DNA of 41,387 nucleotides, taken from the NCBI GenBank assembly GCA_029063085.1, contig JAIDOW010000023.1, positions 1 to 41,387 of the forward strand, in the 5' to 3' direction. Below the pieces are notes generated by a model. That model saw only the letters and a program-made list of their open reading frames with translations. It was not told the DNA's origin and searched no databases. The DNA is from Lachnospiraceae bacterium (GTDB lineage Bacteria; Bacillota; Clostridia; Lachnospirales; Lachnospiraceae). Position numbers and translations under genes: made by a program. Position 1 is the first letter of the stretch. Each line of letters begins with the position of its first letter. This document shows positions 18,999-26,666 of the stretch, piece after piece.

Positions 18999-19034
18999 AA
19001 AGTAAAGGGCTGCCGTAATCGGCAACCCTTTTAA
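18999..19034 (-). terminator. Rho-independent terminator after hpf
   Basis: The stem AAGGGcTGCCG pairs with CGGCAaCCCTT around a TAAT loop, followed on the minus strand by a T run. It lies directly after the hpf stop, so secA needs its own promoter. Confidence 0.8.
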
Positions 19035-19049
19035 AACATATCATTCTAA

Positions 19050-19577
19050 TTAACATTCCGGTTCAATCAACCCGTATGTATTCCCTTTTCTCTTATAAAC
19101 CACATTTACTTCATCCGTATCAGAATTACGGAATACAAAGAAATTATGTCCCAACAAATCCATCTGCACACATGCTTCTTCCGGATCCATCGGCTTTACT
19201 GCAAACTTTTTACTTCTTATAATATTAATCTCGTCATCATCAGGAATATCCTCCTCAATGAAAGACTTCTGGAAAAATGCTGCACTCTGTGCCTGATCTA
19301 CCAGCTTCTTCTTATGTCTGGAAATCTGACGTTCTATGACTTCTGTCACAAGATCAATCGATACATACATATCATCACTAACCTGCTCTGCACGAATAAT
19401 ATTACCTTTAATCGGAATCGTTACCTCCATCTTCTGTCTGTCTTTTTCAACAGAAAATGTTACCTGAACCTCTGTATCTTCATTAAAATACTTTTCCAGT
19501 CTATCTAATTTCTCATATACTGCCGATCTTAAACCATCTGTTACCTCAATATTCTTCCCACTTATTATGTACTTCAT
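19050..19577 (-). CDS. hpf: Long-form ribosome hibernation promoting factor
   Basis: Long HPF stabilises 100S ribosome dimers in stationary phase or stress. The 175 residues have the N-terminal S30AE-type domain (YIISGKNIEVTDGL, VTEVIERQISRHKKKL) and a C-terminal domain (residues about 120-175: FAVKPMDPEEACVQMDLLGH, NVVYKRKGNTYGLIEP) that mediates dimerisation in the long form. It has its own promoter (19692-19719) and terminator (18999-19034), and a leader of about 110 nt. Confidence 0.95.
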   Translation of the reverse strand: MKYIISGKNIEVTDGLRSAVYEKLDRLEKYFNEDTEVQVTFSVEKDRQKMEVTIPIKGNIIRAEQVSDDMYVSIDLVTEVIERQISRHKKKLVDQAQSAAFFQKSFIEEDIPDDDEINIIRSKKFAVKPMDPEEACVQMDLLGHNFFVFRNSDTDEVNVVYKRKGNTYGLIEPEC

Positions 19578-19691
19578 AATCTGTCAACTCCTTCTCGTCT
19601 TAATTCCAGCCTGTCTTTCCCCTCTCTCCCACGAAAGGGTTAATATCACAGTTCTTTTCCTGCACCTTCCGTATCAACCGACTGTATAATT

Positions 19692-19719
19692 ATTATACCA
19701 TATCTTGTATTTTTTTCAA
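19692..19719 (-). promoter_or_regulatory. Sigma-A type promoter for hpf
   Basis: On the minus strand TTGAAA (19714-19719) is followed after 16 bases by TATAAT (19692-19697), with TG one base before the -10 box (extended -10). Confidence 0.75.
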
Positions 19720-19850
19720 TCTATATCAGCAAAAAATTTTCGAATTTTCATTTGTTCTTCTATAAAATATCTGTCAATTCCAAAATTTTTTTCTTTTTTT
19801 TCGACATCTGATTTGTCAATTCTTTTTCAACAGAAGTTCCTTTTCAGCAA

Positions 19851-20044
19851 TTTTACACAGAACATGCATTCTCATTTTCCCACTTATTTTTACAAAATCC
19901 CACTTGTTTTTTGTGGAAAATGTGGATAACTTTGTGTATAAGTCCATTTTCCGAGCTTTTTTATGAATATATTGTGTGCAAAACTAGGTTTCATAATCAC
20001 TTTACATAATATTATCCACTTTTAAAAGTGGATATTGTGGATTT
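19851..20044. promoter_or_regulatory. Cluster of DnaA-box-like 9-mers
   Basis: Compared with the consensus TTATNCACA: TGTGGATAA at 19921-19929 and TGTGTATAA at 19933-19941 are perfect on the minus strand. TTTTACACA at 19851, TGTGGAAAA at 19912 and TTATCCACT at 20012 each differ by one base. Three of these are nearly contiguous and in one orientation (19912-19941). The region is AT-rich. No dnaA or dnaN gene is in the window, and genes on both sides run in one direction. Confidence 0.55.
20013..20034. repeat. Perfect 22-bp palindrome with near-DnaA boxes in each arm
   Basis: Each half is TATCCACTTTT, reading identically on both strands. Each arm carries part of a DnaA-box-like sequence. It could be a protein-binding site; it could also fold as a short cruciform or RNA hairpin. 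Confidence 0.55.
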
Positions 20045-20336
20045 TTTTGTGCATTTCCTCTAAAGCTGATTTTGCAAACACTAATTAAATGTTAAGATTA
20101 TTCTGAAACAATTATGAAATTGTGTGGCAACTCAAGATATAGTACAGCAATACCCTGGTACAATGGATATTAAGACATTTTATGTTAAACGCAGGATTCA
20201 TTTTCAGCTATAATCTATGTCAAGACCAAAAAAATATATTATTTCATTAGCAGATATCTCCTTATCCATAGTCATACCAACTAACCCATTGTCCATAATA
20301 GAAGTAGCCACCTTGTATTAATGACCATCTTTACCC

Positions 20337-22721
20337 TTACTTTCTCTCCAAATAAATAACTCCTAAGTGGTAATATCCCTGCATCTCTATTTGCTCCATA
20401 TCGTCCATTACTTCCTTTACAATTGACTGAAATTCTGCATTGGTTAATGCCGCATCTGTTCGAAACACTGCTTTTTTTCCAAGCGTCAGCGCATGTACAA
20501 ATGCCTCCGCAATTTTATCCTTTTCATAATCCTTTCCAGACAGATGGTAGTATTCATATTCATCTGTATCCGCACTATATTGTTCGATACTGTCATCACA
20601 CAGATAATGGTCATCCTCCTTCAATACTAATTCTGCCGTCTTGTCTGAAATATTTAACATAGTGTTACTTATGTCCTGGTCATCATTACTGGTCACATCC
20701 AACACACACCATTTTCCATCAATTTTCACTTTATTCCATGCATGATTCTGATTTCCGTTCAATGTGCCGGTTACAACAATACTGTCAAGCCCCATAGCCC
20801 TCGCCAGTAGCTGAAATGCACCTGCATAGGCAAGACATACTCCTCTATGATTGACCAGAGCACCAAAGGGTGTCATGGAATCGGTAAACACTTCATCTAC
20901 AGACTGCCCTGTCATTGCTTCACTATAATGAAGCCTGCTGATGCCCGCACATGTCATCAACCTTTGCTCCTCTTCGATTGTTGACATGGTATCATAGACC
21001 ACAGTGTCACACAGATAAGAGTTAATTGCCAATACTTTATCTAAATCCGTCATCCCTTCTTCTTCAAGCTCCCCAGCCACAAACTCTACCTGCTCCATCA
21101 CCTGCTGCTGCTTTTTATACCCTATTTCACTATCCTCTTCATAGAGAATGTTCAATGCCTCTCCCGACTCCAAAACGGATATTTCTCTTACAGCAGGAAT
21201 TAGTGGGTTCTGATAATATGCCTCGTAAAAAGCATCAATTAATGCCTCCCGGTCAGGTATCTCCTGTATATCCGAAACTGCAATATATTCATCTCTTTTT
21301 AGCAGACAGGCGGCAAGATAACGGCTTAACTTTGTTGTGCCCATCGGCTTCAGTATCTTCTTCCATTTTTCTCCCGAACCAGTTTCACTGCTATTAGCCC
21401 CTGCCGCAGATATATCCATTTCTTCCCCAATATCCTCGTCCGTACTTTTTTCCGGTTGCACTGCAATCTCTACATCCTTTAGCATTCCGTCCATCTTACT
21501 TTTAAGAATATGCTGTCGTTTTTGTAAATTTTTCAAATCCTCCTGATAGCTTTTCCGGTCAAATGTTTCCACATAAAAGCTCCCTTCAAACTCTGTTCCC
21601 ACTACCGTATAAGGAAGCTGCAGCATTTCCTTTCTCCCATCTCCATCATCAACACTTATCAGTTTTGCTTCTTCTATTTTATACTGAAGCAAGTGCTGTG
21701 ACATCGTACCATCACAAAGCTGTATCCACTGATATCTTGACAGCAAATCAATGCTTTTGGCAAATCTTGCAACACCCAATTCTCCCTTATATCCGTTTTC
21801 CTCTTTACAAAAAGGCAACCTTTGAGCCATTTCCTTCTTCGGAATCAAAGAGCTCACCATAGATGTCCCGGCTTTCCCTACAGCAATCACACCGTAGTAA
21901 TATTCCCTATCGGTTTCCTCCACAGTATACATTCGAAACTCCCGGTTCATTATATCCCCTTTGTCTTCCGGCTGCCATGTAGTTTCCTCCGTCTCAGCAA
22001 TAATATCACAACTTTGATAAAATCCGCTGATTTTATCATTACCAGTCAAATATGTCGCCTTCACAACAAGATAGCATTCTGCATCCTCCACCGACTCCCA
22101 GGAAAGAATACCATTCCCATATTCGGACACTTCAAACTGAAAATTTGGGGGGCGATCCAGTTCCCCCTCAATCTCAATTTCCGTAATGTCCGGCTTATCC
22201 AGCTTATCACCTGTCTGTAAATCAATCCACCTTACCAGAAACATCCTGCCAAGATTCCCCCAATCCTGGTTATCTCCTTTTTCGAACAAAAAATAATCCG
22301 AATGCTCATATTCCCGCAGAAAAGCTTTGCTGGCAAACAGAGTAGACACATTTAACAGCGGATATGCCGGTGGCAGCAGGGAAAGCTTTCTCCCCTCCCT
22401 ATCCCATTCATATTGGCAGTAGACCTTATTGCTCAGTTCCCGATCCTGATAAAGCTCTACCGCATCGTCATAATATTCTATACCCAACGCTGAAAAATCT
22501 ATGTCCACATCCAGAATCACAGTAGCCGAGCGGTCATAACCCTGTTTTTTCTGTTCCGTTGCTCCGGCTTCTTCCTCCCTGTGTAAATTTTTTATTTCTT
22601 TTTCTCTATTCTTCCCCAACAGCATTTCACACCCTGCCAATTGCAGGAGTAAAACGCCAGCCAGTATACCATATGTAATTCTCTTTGTCCTTTGCACCGT
22701 CATCCCTCGCCAGCTCATCAT
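20337..22721 (-). CDS. Lipoprotein with transglutaminase-like domain
   Basis: The 794 residues begin with a signal peptide and a lipobox (LLLQLAGC), giving a membrane-tethered lipoprotein. The middle has an FN3-like segment (FQFEVSEYGNGILSWES) and acidic linker. The C-terminal third carries a transglutaminase-like core: Cys629 in RGVCLAYAG, His660 in NHAWNKV and Asp675 in VLDVTSND, a plausible catalytic triad. Such bacterial domains act as cysteine proteases or crosslinkers; the actual reaction is unknown. It is the third gene of the sigma/anti-sigma operon and starts right after the anti-sigma stop, with GAGGAG overlapping that stop. Confidence 0.82.
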   Translation of the reverse strand: MMSWRGMTVQRTKRITYGILAGVLLLQLAGCEMLLGKNREKEIKNLHREEEAGATEQKKQGYDRSATVILDVDIDFSALGIEYYDDAVELYQDRELSNKVYCQYEWDREGRKLSLLPPAYPLLNVSTLFASKAFLREYEHSDYFLFEKGDNQDWGNLGRMFLVRWIDLQTGDKLDKPDITEIEIEGELDRPPNFQFEVSEYGNGILSWESVEDAECYLVVKATYLTGNDKISGFYQSCDIIAETEETTWQPEDKGDIMNREFRMYTVEETDREYYYGVIAVGKAGTSMVSSLIPKKEMAQRLPFCKEENGYKGELGVARFAKSIDLLSRYQWIQLCDGTMSQHLLQYKIEEAKLISVDDGDGRKEMLQLPYTVVGTEFEGSFYVETFDRKSYQEDLKNLQKRQHILKSKMDGMLKDVEIAVQPEKSTDEDIGEEMDISAAGANSSETGSGEKWKKILKPMGTTKLSRYLAACLLKRDEYIAVSDIQEIPDREALIDAFYEAYYQNPLIPAVREISVLESGEALNILYEEDSEIGYKKQQQVMEQVEFVAGELEEEGMTDLDKVLAINSYLCDTVVYDTMSTIEEEQRLMTCAGISRLHYSEAMTGQSVDEVFTDSMTPFGALVNHRGVCLAYAGAFQLLARAMGLDSIVVTGTLNGNQNHAWNKVKIDGKWCVLDVTSNDDQDISNTMLNISDKTAELVLKEDDHYLCDDSIEQYSADTDEYEYYHLSGKDYEKDKIAEAFVHALTLGKKAVFRTDAALTNAEFQSIVKEVMDDMEQIEMQGYYHLGVIYLERK

Positions 22722-23381
22722 CTACTCCTCTGGTTTTCCTATTTGTTTTAACAATTCCTTAATACTGGCAGTCATTTCGCTCTCCGTTACATGCTCACTC
22801 TCCAGATAGTAATACTTATTTTGCAGATTAAAGGCCGCAAAAAAAATCATCTCACCACTAATCTCCTCTTTTCCCAAATATATTTCATATCCTCTTATTC
22901 TTTGCGGTTTTGTCTGATACAAAGGTTGATATCCACAATTTTTTACAGTCCCGGTCCGAATCGTAATCTTCCCCTGTCCGGTTACCAGCTCTGATAACTC
23001 CGCATCTCTGTCAAAAACATAACAGTCAGAATCATCCAGTCCCAAATAAGAATTACGTTCCTCGCCAAAAGTTTTCCCCTGACTGTCTTCAGTATCACGT
23101 TCTGCAACAGACAGATTCTCCTTCCCCAAATTAAAATAAATAACCTGTGTATTCTGATGCCATATTCCTCCTACTATCAACAAAACAACGATACATACAG
23201 CAGCACAATACTTCCATATTCTTGTATACTGTAAAAATATTCCTTCTGTTTTTATATCCTGCCCACTGGGTTTACCTGCTTCTCCTTCCTCAGAAATCTT
23301 TTTCATCTGAGATACGGTATCTGCTATTAATTCCTTCGACGGATGCTGTCTGTTCATAAATGATTTATAATACTGTTCCAT
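22722..23381 (-). CDS. Probable anti-sigma factor, single membrane segment
   Basis: The 219 residues have a short cytoplasmic N-terminal region of about 55 residues, one hydrophobic segment (YCAAVCIVVLLIVGGIW) and an extracytoplasmic region. This layout and its position right after an ECF sigma gene suggest an anti-sigma factor. No ZAS zinc motif (HxxxCxxC) is seen, so it is not a standard zinc anti-sigma. The ATG at 23381 has GGGGAGGAG upstream; it overlaps the end of the sigma gene by 17 bases, suggesting translational coupling. Confidence 0.7.
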   Translation of the reverse strand: MEQYYKSFMNRQHPSKELIADTVSQMKKISEEGEAGKPSGQDIKTEGIFLQYTRIWKYCAAVCIVVLLIVGGIWHQNTQVIYFNLGKENLSVAERDTEDSQGKTFGEERNSYLGLDDSDCYVFDRDAELSELVTGQGKITIRTGTVKNCGYQPLYQTKPQRIRGYEIYLGKEEISGEMIFFAAFNLQNKYYYLESEHVTESEMTASIKELLKQIGKPEE

Positions 23382-23871
23382 TCCCAAACTCCTCCCCAAG
23401 CTTTCTTCCCAAAAGTACCCTTCCTCTAGCAAGCTGTGACTTAACTGTCCCTTCCTTTCGCTCCAGACACTTACTGATTTCCTTTATTGAGAGTTCTTCA
23501 TAATAGTACAAATGTACAATTGTCCTATACTTCGGAGGCAGGCTTTTTACTGCAGTATACACTCTCCATTCCATTTCCGATAAATCATCCGACACCGTCT
23601 CCGTCCATTCCTCATTTAATGGCAGTGTCTGCTGCTTTGCCATTTTCCTTCTATGTGTTTTTCCGCAATTAATTGTAACCCGAAGCAGCCAGTTCCTGAT
23701 ATGCTCCCCGCTTTCCAGCCTGTGTATATAGCGCACAAGACGAAGGAAGACCTCCTGAAAAATATCCTCTGCGTCTTCCTTCGTCTTTCCATATAGCTTA
23801 GCCATACGATATACCATATCACTATATTCTTTCACAATCTCTTCAACATCAAAATTCTGTCTGTTCTCCAA
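23365..23871 (-). CDS. ECF-type RNA polymerase sigma factor
   Basis: The 168 residues show region 2 (about residues 18-50, with AEDIFQEVFLRLV) and region 4 (about 111-150, LPPKYRTIVHLYYYEELS, IKEISKCLERKEGTVKSQL). There is no region 3, as in ECF sigma factors. The start is a TTG at 23871 with AGGAG nine bases upstream. A sigma-A-like promoter lies at 23940-23968. It is followed by an anti-sigma-like gene and a transglutaminase lipoprotein, which suggests a cell-envelope stress response. Confidence 0.92.
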   Translation of the reverse strand: MENRQNFDVEEIVKEYSDMVYRMAKLYGKTKEDAEDIFQEVFLRLVRYIHRLESGEHIRNWLLRVTINCGKTHRRKMAKQQTLPLNEEWTETVSDDLSEMEWRVYTAVKSLPPKYRTIVHLYYYEELSIKEISKCLERKEGTVKSQLARGRVLLGRKLGEEFGNGTVL

Positions 23872-23939
23872 GGTTTTTCTCCTGCCTTCTAGCTTTTTTC
23901 ATCTGTAGATATTTTAATTTCACAAGCGTACTGCTTTAT

Positions 23940-23968
23940 AAGTGTAGCATTCACAGAAAAACATTTCA
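23940..23968 (-). promoter_or_regulatory. Sigma-A type promoter for the ECF operon
   Basis: On the minus strand TTGAAA (23963-23968) is followed after 17 bases by TACACT (23940-23945), about 70 bases before the sigma start. This suggests housekeeping expression of the operon, with possible additional ECF-dependent sites elsewhere. Confidence 0.6.
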
Positions 23969-24003
23969 ACCCTTTCAGACATTTCATATGGCTGTTCACA
24001 GCC

Positions 24004-24729
24004 TCAAAAATCTTTATTTATTATTCGGATTTCCTTCAACTTATTTTCATTAAATGTAAAAGTAATTTCCTTTGTCGCATATTCAATTTCATAATAGACC
24101 AGAACCACCTGATCCGATTCAGACAAGCGTGTCGGTTCCCCATATGCTGCTTTCATATCCTCCAATGTAGATACTCCGGATTGAATGCCTTTAGGCAGAA
24201 TAAAGGTCATTCCCCCTTTATAATTATAAAATAAACTGACAGAAATTGCCACAGCTCTACATTCCCGATATGACTTAGGACTATCTGTTTCATTGACAAT
24301 AGTTACCTGTATTTGGCAATCCCCATTATAAAATGTGCGCAGCGGATAAGATGTATAAGCCTCCAGTTCCTCATCCATACTTTCTTCCAGCTCCCAGCCT
24401 CTTTCTACCAACGTTTCCACATCCATAGGTACCTGATAAATTTCCCCGTTTATCAAAACCTGATAGCTATATAAATCATCCGACAGTTCCCCGGAATTTT
24501 GTGTTACTGCCTCCTCCTGATCAGAATCCTCTATAATTGTCGAAGCCTCCGTATCCGATTCCTCTGATATATCCTCTGTAATTTCTTCTGTATCCTCGGT
24601 CACCTCCTCTGTGACTTCTTCTGTGACCACAGGTTCCTCCTGCCGGGCATCAGACACTCCACAGCCTGTGACACTGACACAAAACAGCATAAAAATAATG
24701 CACCCTTTTACAAATAGTTCTTTTTTCAT
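24004..24729 (-). CDS. Lipoprotein with acidic repeat linker, paralogue of 9914-10723
   Basis: The 241 residues begin with a signal peptide and lipobox (VSVTGCGV). A linker of about 45 residues is rich in Thr and Glu with repeated TEEVTEE-type units. The C-terminal domain of about 160 residues (INGEIYQVPMD, VNETDSPKSYRECRAVAISV, FILPKGIQSGVSTLEDM, YYEIEYATKEITFTFNENK) follows the same order of segments as the protein at 9914-10723. Function unknown. It lies just upstream of the ECF sigma operon and could be one of its targets; a candidate ECF-type promoter is at 24768-24793. The ATG has AAAGGAGA upstream. Confidence 0.78.
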   Translation of the reverse strand: MKKELFVKGCIIFMLFCVSVTGCGVSDARQEEPVVTEEVTEEVTEDTEEITEDISEESDTEASTIIEDSDQEEAVTQNSGELSDDLYSYQVLINGEIYQVPMDVETLVERGWELEESMDEELEAYTSYPLRTFYNGDCQIQVTIVNETDSPKSYRECRAVAISVSLFYNYKGGMTFILPKGIQSGVSTLEDMKAAYGEPTRLSESDQVVLVYYEIEYATKEITFTFNENKLKEIRIINKDF

Positions 24730-24767
24730 ATATGTTCTCCTTTTCTTTTATAATTTCATATATTAAT

Positions 24768-24793
24768 ACTCAGGACAACGATAAAAGGTTGCA
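24768..24793 (-). promoter_or_regulatory. Candidate ECF-type promoter for the lipoprotein gene
   Basis: On the minus strand TGCAACC (24787-24793) is followed by a spacer containing CGTTGTC. TGCAAC-type -35 elements occur in some ECF regulons. The motif lies about 60 bases before the lipoprotein start. It could alternatively be an ordinary promoter or chance. Confidence 0.35.
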
Positions 24794-25160
24794 TTTTTTT
24801 ATTTTTCTATAAAAGTGATATGATTATTCTATAGCTACTCTGCCTATGCTGCTTTTCTCCTACTGCTTCATAAATATGGTCTTGAAGACGATTCTCACCA
24901 ATGACTAGATAAAAAGCATCTGGCTGAAAAATACGAATAAAAAATTAAAGTATCCAGCTTAGTTCAGTTTGCAAGCAGCGTCGCAGATAAAAGTCTGTAT
25001 AATATGGATAATATATAAAAACAGCCCAAAAGCGCATCACCAGACACATAAGTTTGTACTGATTATCGCAGATTTGAACAATACTTTAAACCGTGCTGAA
25101 TATATTGTCAATCTGCAAGGCGATAAAAGAAGACGTAACGGTGACTATGCTGACTGACAA

Positions 25161-25210
25161 CAAAAAAAGAACTGTTACACTAAACCAATCCTTTCATCAG
25201 TGTAACAGTC
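25161..25210 (-). terminator. Rho-independent terminator after the NlpC/P60 gene
   Basis: The arms ACTGTTACACT (25171-25181) and AGTGTAACAGT (25199-25209) form an 11-bp stem, followed on the minus strand by TTCTTTTTTT. It lies just after the stop of the NlpC/P60 gene. Confidence 0.85.
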
Positions 25211-25238
25211 CTCTGCTTATTCTCATATTAAAAACTCA

Positions 25239-26339
25239 TTAATCCCAGATTACTCTTGCTGCCGCACAAGGAGTACGATACCCAACACCGGAAATGATGA
25301 TACCAGTGGTACTACTGCTTGCATGGACAACCTGACCTCCACCAATATACATGGTAACATGTCCGATTCCACCACTCTTATCCTTGTAGAATAATAAATC
25401 TCCAGGCTCAATGGAACCCAAATCCACACTGGATAATCCCTGCATCTGTGCTGCCGCTGTTCTTGGAATACCATAGCCAAAATGTGCATAAACGCTCATT
25501 GTAAATCCTGAACAGTCTGTACCGTTTGTAAGACTGGTTCCTCCGTATACATACGGATTACCCACAAACTGCAATGCATAATTTACGACTTCCTGCCGTT
25601 TGGTACTGGTCATTTCTGCAAGTCTTGCTGCTTCTTCCCGTTCCTTCTGCAGGCGAATCTCCTCTTCCTCTGCCACAGAAATTGCATGAGAAAAACCATA
25701 TGATACATCTACATATTCTGAAGATACATAACCTTCTATATCGGAATCCACTCTGATGTATGTCCAGTTATCCACATCATCATCTTTTGGAATCACCTCA
25801 TAAGATTCCCCTTCCGGAATCATAGTCAGACAGTCACTGTTCTCACTTTGTTCAGCACGTACGTAAAGAGTTGTCGTATTTACCTTTGCCCGCTTCGGAC
25901 AAGTTTGTTCTGCATAGGCACCTGCTGCATCTCCAAACAACAAATAATCATTACGGACATAACCCATTGTGATCCCGGATTCTATCTTAGTCCATGTATC
26001 CCCTTTTTCTACCACTAAGGCAATGCCATGTACCGGAAGACTTCCCGCACGCTCTGAATTCTCATCTGGCTCCGTACGCACATTTACTGCTTCTTCCACA
26101 TATGCCAGACACTTTCCTTCAAACTCCGGATATTTACAGGTGGGCTGCTCTTCTTCCTGAACAACCTCTGATTCTTTTATCTCTTTTATCTTAAGATTGG
26201 ACACATACTGATCTAATGCGTATGTGATTCCAACCGTAGAATCATCTAAAATCTCTGCATTACTCGTAACAGACGGCATCAATACTCCAACTACACCTAC
26301 TGCCATGAAAGTAAAACCTAGAATTGTACTCTTTCTCAC
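25239..26339 (-). CDS. Secreted SH3 / NlpC-P60 cell-wall hydrolase
   Basis: The 366 residues start with a signal peptide (MRKSTILGFTFMAVGVV...TSNAEIL). Two bacterial SH3 domains follow (about 70-135 and 150-215: VNVRTEPDENSERAGSLPV and LYVRAEQSENSDCLTMIPE). A coiled linker of about 25 residues leads to a C-terminal NlpC/P60 domain (YVYGGTSLTNGTDCSGF) with Cys276, His327 and His339. The likely reaction is cleavage of peptide bonds in peptidoglycan stems. It is separated by only 12 bases from the YjfB-like gene and shares its promoter. Confidence 0.93.
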   Translation of the reverse strand: MRKSTILGFTFMAVGVVGVLMPSVTSNAEILDDSTVGITYALDQYVSNLKIKEIKESEVVQEEEQPTCKYPEFEGKCLAYVEEAVNVRTEPDENSERAGSLPVHGIALVVEKGDTWTKIESGITMGYVRNDYLLFGDAAGAYAEQTCPKRAKVNTTTLYVRAEQSENSDCLTMIPEGESYEVIPKDDDVDNWTYIRVDSDIEGYVSSEYVDVSYGFSHAISVAEEEEIRLQKEREEAARLAEMTSTKRQEVVNYALQFVGNPYVYGGTSLTNGTDCSGFTMSVYAHFGYGIPRTAAAQMQGLSSVDLGSIEPGDLLFYKDKSGGIGHVTMYIGGGQVVHASSSTTGIIISGVGYRTPCAAARVIWD

Positions 26340-26351
26340 AATAATCCTCCT

Positions 26352-26537
26352 TTATATCCTGATATCAATATTCTGTCCCACCATGGGATTAACAGAACGT
26401 TCCAGCATACTGGCCAAGAAATCTCCACTTGCCTCATCTGCATCTAATGCCTTGTTAAGCAGTGCCATTCCTACAGAAGACTTGACATTCGCATTAGACA
26501 GCACAGTTGATGATAATCCTAATCCCTGAATCTCCAT
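26352..26537 (-). CDS. YjfB-like small protein
   Basis: The 61 residues (MEIQGLGLSSTVLSNANVK, GMALLNKALDADEASGDF) match the YjfB family pattern of small, alpha-helical proteins often described as putative motility proteins. No other domain is visible. It is the first gene of a two-gene unit with an NlpC/P60 hydrolase, under a promoter at 26585-26613. Function unknown. Confidence 0.7.
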   Translation of the reverse strand: MEIQGLGLSSTVLSNANVKSSVGMALLNKALDADEASGDFLASMLERSVNPMVGQNIDIRI

Positions 26538-26584
26538 AATACTATATCCCTTCCCATAATATCATTTATATAAATACTCTATTG

Positions 26585-26613
26585 ATTATAGAGCATTTTC
26601 AGTCAAAAGGCAA
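26585..26613 (-). promoter_or_regulatory. Sigma-A type promoter for yjfB-like/NlpC-P60
   Basis: On the minus strand TTGCCT (26608-26613) is followed after 17 bases by TATAAT (26585-26590), about 48 bases before the YjfB-like start. Confidence 0.65.
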
Positions 26614-26666
26614 CATGGAAATAGTAAATCTTTATTCATTATTCCGCTTCATCCCTCTTGTATGCC

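Larger units (their letters stand above)
19578..20336. other. Long AT-rich intergenic region with DnaA-box-like cluster
   Basis: This stretch of about 760 bases between hpf and the transglutaminase gene has no convincing coding frame. Its left end holds the hpf promoter (19692-19719). The middle (19851-20044) has several DnaA-box-like 9-mers and a perfect palindrome. The right part (20045-20336) is AT-rich with another near-box at 20262 and no other clear feature. Confidence 0.6.
24730..25238. other. Intergenic region, no gene recognised
   Basis: About 510 bases lie between the lipoprotein and the NlpC/P60 gene. The left end contains a candidate ECF-type promoter (24768-24793). The right end contains a terminator (25161-25210). 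The middle has no open frame longer than about 60 codons with a good ribosome binding site. It may be decayed coding sequence, but I could not assign it to any family. Confidence 0.4.

Noticed and set aside
19851-20336. Main chromosomal replication origin (oriC)
   Set aside because: DnaA-like boxes are present, but there is no dnaA or dnaN nearby and genes on both sides are transcribed in the same direction, with no strand switch.
24540-24640. CRISPR-like repeat in the lipoprotein gene
   Set aside because: The repetition is a coding run of Thr and Glu codons in an acidic linker, without spacers.
24969-25157. Plus-strand frame of 62 codons
   Set aside because: No ribosome binding site, no recognisable motif, and it lies in a region that looks non-coding.
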